From contig JAJJLU010004655.1 of NCBI GenBank assembly GCA_023807065.1, positions 1-10,679 of the forward strand: a DNA stretch of 10,679 nt, read 5' to 3'. The position numbers and the translations under genes were made by a program. This DNA comes from Isotricha intestinalis (taxonomy: Eukaryota; Ciliophora; Litostomatea; Vestibuliferida; Isotrichidae). Of the stretch, positions 7,704 through 10,679 are shown piece after piece. The notes under the pieces were generated by a model, which was not told the DNA's origin, searched no databases, and worked only from the letters and a program-made list of their open reading frames with translations. How positions within the stretch are numbered: position 1 is the stretch's first letter; each line of letters opens with the position of its first letter.

Positions 7704-9560
7704 TTAGTAATTATATTTATTTATATTTACTATAAAAAATCTTTTAACCCATTCAATTTCTGTTTTACCTTTTTTCAAATTGTTATAAATAACCTTCCAT
7801 TCTTTTGATAAATCATCAAATACATCAATACATTTATTTATTGAATTAGATAATTTAAGTAAACCAACATCTTTCTCTGCTTTTTCTAATCTTTGTAAAT
7901 AAATGGATGATAATAATAAAGTATATTCATTATAAAAATGTGAATCAAAATTAAATCCTTCTTTACTAAAAGTGCCTTCAAATCTTTTTATTGAATTAAA
8001 AAAATCATTTATTATTTTTTTTTTTGAAACTTTTTTACATTCACTTTCTAAATCAGAATATAATTTATTTATATCTTCTATCTTTTCTTCAAATAATTTT
8101 GCAATAATTTGGAATAATTTCTTTCTTCTTTCTTCTCTTCCAAAATAAATAAAAAAATCAAATTTACTATATGAAAGAATCTCTTTTGATGCATCAATTT
8201 TTTTTCTTATAATTAAATCTTCAATAGATTTTATATGATTTAATAATTCAAATTTACCAATATATGTGAATAATTCCTTTTCATTCTTTAAGTTTTTAAT
8301 TTCATTGATCATTATTTTTTTTTTTTTAAATATTTCATAAATTTTAGAGAATAAATCATCCATTCCATAACATTGTTTTATAATTTTCTTTGTTGTTTCC
8401 TCTTCTTCTTCTTCTTCTTCTTCTATTATTTGTATTTGATTGATCAATTGAATATTATCTATGATGGATTTTATTTTTTCATCTGATATTTGTGATTTAA
8501 TAATTGTAGTTAAAGAATTTTCAAAAGTATTCTTTAATTTTTTTGTCACCGCACTATTTTCACTTTTTCCAAAAGTATTTAAAACAAAAATTATATTTTT
8601 ATTGTTTTTAATTAAATTAATAATAATTTCTTTTTCCATTTCATAGAAACATCTTTCCCTCAATTGTGTATAATATAAAATTAATTCAAGATGATCTTTT
8701 GAATCTTTATCAAATTTTTTTATTGTTTCAATTACAGCTTTAACTGTATTTTCATCTTCAAATCCTGGAGTATCATAAATTGTAATTGAATGTTTAGGAT
8801 GATAATATTTTGTAATTTCATGAGTAACTGACATTCCTTCTCCTTCTTTTGCTTGTTTTTCTTGAAGAAATTGATTTATAAAAGTACTTTTTCCAGCTCC
8901 TGCAGGACCACAAATTAATATATTAAAAGAATAAAAATTATCAAATTTAGGTAATGAAATTTCATGATAATAATTCATACATTTTATAAAGAATTGATTA
9001 ATTTTTAATTTTTCATCTTCATTTTTAGGAAATTTAAAAGCAAATAAATTCCTTTTATCATAAAATTCATTTGTTATTAATTCATACAATTGTTCAACTT
9101 TGGGATCATCTTCTTCTTTTGTTAAAAATAATATAAATGGTTGTTGAGTTTTAATGTCACTAATATTATGAAAGAATTTAAATAATTCTTTGGAATTGTC
9201 ATCTAATAATTTTTTAACAGATAATATAAGAATATCAAAAAATTTACGATATTTCCTTAAAATTTCTTTCACTTTTTTATCTCTATCTTCTTCATAGTTG
9301 ATATCTTTTATTTCATCATTTGCAGTAAACATATCTTCATCCTTAAAATGTTGTAAAATCATTTTTTTTATTACTTCATTCTTTTTTTCATTTATTTCTC
9401 CTTTAAATATAAAATATTTCCAAGTTTCTTCTGAATTATTTGATACTGAATATTCTATCTCATTATCATTTTTCTCAACAAAGTGATTCATTGTTTGTAT
9501 AATATTACTTAAATCATCACTACCATAACAAAAAATATTTAACCCAGCTATTTTACTCAT
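7704..9560 (-). CDS. AIG1/GIMAP-like P-loop GTPase with N-terminal G-like half
   Basis: A 618-residue protein. The GTPase domain lies at about 212-400: G1/Walker A GPAGAGKST (218-226), G2-type Thr in MSVTHE (T246), and G3 DTPG (263-266) after a hydrophobic strand. This spacing is of the AIG1/GIMAP/Toc34-septin (TRAFAC) kind; such proteins switch or scaffold on membranes by GTP-dependent dimerisation. The expected G4 NKxD is replaced by NTFG (328-331, in FVLNTFGKSE), so base specificity may rest on other residues. Residues 1-205 look like a degenerate G domain: LNIFCYG (7-13) sits where a P-loop strand would be and FILFLTKEED (142-151) resembles a strand plus TKxD-like G4. Residues 380-388 are nine Glu; 410-618 is a charged, mainly helical C-terminal region, without an obvious transmembrane segment. 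A TCATTA lies about 15 bases upstream of the ATG on the coding strand. GTP binding is well supported; the cellular role is unknown. Confidence 0.92.
   Translation of the reverse strand: MSKIAGLNIFCYGSDDLSNIIQTMNHFVEKNDNEIEYSVSNNSEETWKYFIFKGEINEKKNEVIKKMILQHFKDEDMFTANDEIKDINYEEDRDKKVKEILRKYRKFFDILILSVKKLLDDNSKELFKFFHNISDIKTQQPFILFLTKEEDDPKVEQLYELITNEFYDKRNLFAFKFPKNEDEKLKINQFFIKCMNYYHEISLPKFDNFYSFNILICGPAGAGKSTFINQFLQEKQAKEGEGMSVTHEITKYYHPKHSITIYDTPGFEDENTVKAVIETIKKFDKDSKDHLELILYYTQLRERCFYEMEKEIIINLIKNNKNIIFVLNTFGKSENSAVTKKLKNTFENSLTTIIKSQISDEKIKSIIDNIQLINQIQIIEEEEEEEEETTKKIIKQCYGMDDLFSKIYEIFKKKKIMINEIKNLKNEKELFTYIGKFELLNHIKSIEDLIIRKKIDASKEILSYSKFDFFIYFGREERRKKLFQIIAKLFEEKIEDINKLYSDLESECKKVSKKKIINDFFNSIKRFEGTFSKEGFNFDSHFYNEYTLLLSSIYLQRLEKAEKDVGLLKLSNSINKCIDVFDDLSKEWKVIYNNLKKGKTEIEWVKRFFIVNINKYNY
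8397..8423 (-). repeat. GAA microsatellite encoding nine glutamates
   Basis: On the coding strand of the GTPase gene this is a run of GAA with one GAG, giving Glu380-388. It falls after the last recognisable GTPase strand and before the helical C-terminal part, so it is probably a surface loop. It is expected to vary in length between strains by slippage without breaking the frame. Confidence 0.9.
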
Positions 9561-10245
9561 TAAATAATAAATTAATGAATCATATATTTTTTTTCAAAAT
9601 TTAAAATTATAAAATTTATTGAATATATATATATGATAATTTAGAATATATTAAATTATTAGCTAAGAGTAAAATTATTTATTGTATTACTTGATATGTT
9701 TTTCTATTATTTATTATAAATGATTTGCATAAACTACTTTCAATTTAGTTGAATTGTTTTAGAATCTTTTCTTTTCTTTTTTTTATTAATCAATCCTTTT
9801 TATAAATTGATTTTGTCTATTTCAATTAATATTATTTTAATGGCATAACTCCATTTTCTCTATAATTATTTTTATTAAAAAATTCATTTTAATAATCTAA
9901 ATCATTATTTTTCTTATTTATGTTTATTAGATATTTAATTTTAAACAACACTATTATTATATTTCTTTGGTAAAACATAGTAATTCTCATTTAATTGAAT
10001 TATTTAAAATAATAAGGTAAGAGAAAAAAATTTATATCTTGTTTAAAATAATTTTGATTAATATATATGATTTTTTATGGTTTTGTCAGATGTTAGAAAA
10101 TTTTTGTTGATTTATCAAAAAAATTTTTGAATTTCTTAACTTGAGATTTAAGTTGAAATAGATTATTAGAAAAAAATATATTGAATGATAAAATTCAAAG
10201 AAAAAAAATTAAAATAAGAGTTCTTCGTTTTTTATAAAAGTTTAA
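9561..10245. other. AT-rich spacer upstream of the GTPase gene
   Basis: No gene is supported. A perfect (AT)6 run at 9623-9634 lies about 63-74 bases upstream of the GTPase ATG on the minus strand, a position where a TATA-like core promoter element could sit, but AT runs are frequent here. The rest (9640-10245) has dense stops in all frames and no clear repeat or RNA structure. Confidence 0.45.
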
Positions 10246-10672
10246 CTGTCAAATAAAAGAGATGATATTTGTTTCTGTAAATTAATATCTTATTTTTAGG
10301 TTAATGTAAAAAATTATCAAAAAAAAAATTTATTGGATGAAAAGAGAATTATTATGAAAAGGATATTTCTCCTTTCAGAGAGAAAATGGAAGAAATATGA
10401 ATCTTATAAAAACAAACTCGAGGATTATTCAATACTATTTGAAAATTTCTTACTTATCTTTACATAATTAAAGTTAATGTTATATCATAATAATTCATCA
10501 TTTTATAAATGAAAATCATAATAATTTAAAAAGTAAATATAATATAAATGATATGAAACAAATAAAATAATCATCATAGACAATTTATGAAGAAATTAAA
10601 GATATTGAAGATTCAAATGATTTAGAATTTTCAAAAAAAAATAAATTTAAGAAAACAATTGAAAACACATAA
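10246..10672 (+). pseudogene. Coding-like relict at the window edge, two frames
   Basis: One plus-strand frame runs from after TAA 10243-10245 to TAA 10465-10467 (73 codons) with one internal TAG at 10297-10299. It includes LLDEKRIIMKRIFLLSER and KWKKYESYKNKLEDYSILFE. A second frame then runs from 10478 to TAA 10670-10672 (64 codons), broken only by TAA 10568 and TAG 10577. It includes NENHNNLKSKYNINDMKQIK and TIYEEIKDIEDSNDLEF; 10 of its 15 G residues are at codon position 1. All three internal stops (TAG, TAA, TAG) could derive from Gln codons by one C-to-T change. A charged, helical protein gene that has lost its frame is the best reading. Its 3' part may lie beyond the window. No family is recognised. 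An intron ending at the TAG at 10297-10299 (TTTTTAG) is a possible alternative. Confidence 0.4.
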
Positions 10673-10679
10673 TTTAATT

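Noticed and set aside
8461..8646. Plus-strand 61-codon frame inside the GTPase gene
   Set aside because: It is antisense to a strongly supported gene and is the hydrophobic shadow of its Lys/Glu codons.
9298..9486. Plus-strand 62-codon Ser/Phe-rich frame inside the GTPase gene
   Set aside because: Antisense shadow of the real gene.

Overview
This is a very AT-rich (roughly 80%) window from a unicellular eukaryote. It has three long, uninterrupted, apparently intronless protein genes read with the standard code. No bacterial operon signals, rRNA, tRNA, CRISPR or complete transposon was seen. Domain content (ankyrin repeats fused to a Trf4/TUTase-type nucleotidyltransferase, tandem FHA domains behind a lipidation motif, an AIG1/GIMAP-like P-loop GTPase), asparagine runs and scarce introns would suit a parabasalid (Tritrichomonas-like), an amoebozoan (Entamoeba- or Dictyostelium-like) or another AT-rich protist. 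The sequence alone does not settle the lineage. TCATAC and TCATTA motifs lie shortly upstream of two of the start codons and resemble the parabasalid initiator, but such motifs arise easily by chance in DNA this AT-rich.

Layout. 1-462: AT-rich leader region with a short tandem repeat and one small coding-like patch on the minus strand. 463-3315 (+): 950-aa ankyrin/Asn-rich/coiled-coil/nucleotidyltransferase protein. 3316-5021: long gap holding a heavily decayed coding region (about 3567-4636, +) and a T-rich tract. 5022-6059 (-): 345-aa tandem-FHA protein with an N-terminal MGC myristoylation/palmitoylation motif. 6159-6432 (+): short, comparatively GC-rich fragment ending in a GPI-signal-like hydrophobic tail. 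6433-7703: mostly AT-rich spacer with a coding-like relict at 7066-7403. 7704-9560 (-): 618-aa GTPase. 9561-10245: spacer. 10246-10679 (+): another coding-like relict running to the window edge.

How the genes relate. The three intact genes do not form an evident pathway. One is probably an RNA 3'-tailing enzyme or a degenerate relative, one a membrane-anchored phosphothreonine reader, one a GIMAP-like GTPase. They are on different strands with long spacers and look independently transcribed. The notable points are the domain architecture and the apparent loss of a catalytic Asp in the nucleotidyltransferase, the degenerate first FHA domain, the degenerate G4 motif in the GTPase, and spacers with several broken coding-like patches whose in-frame stops are often TAA/TAG where glutamine would read naturally.
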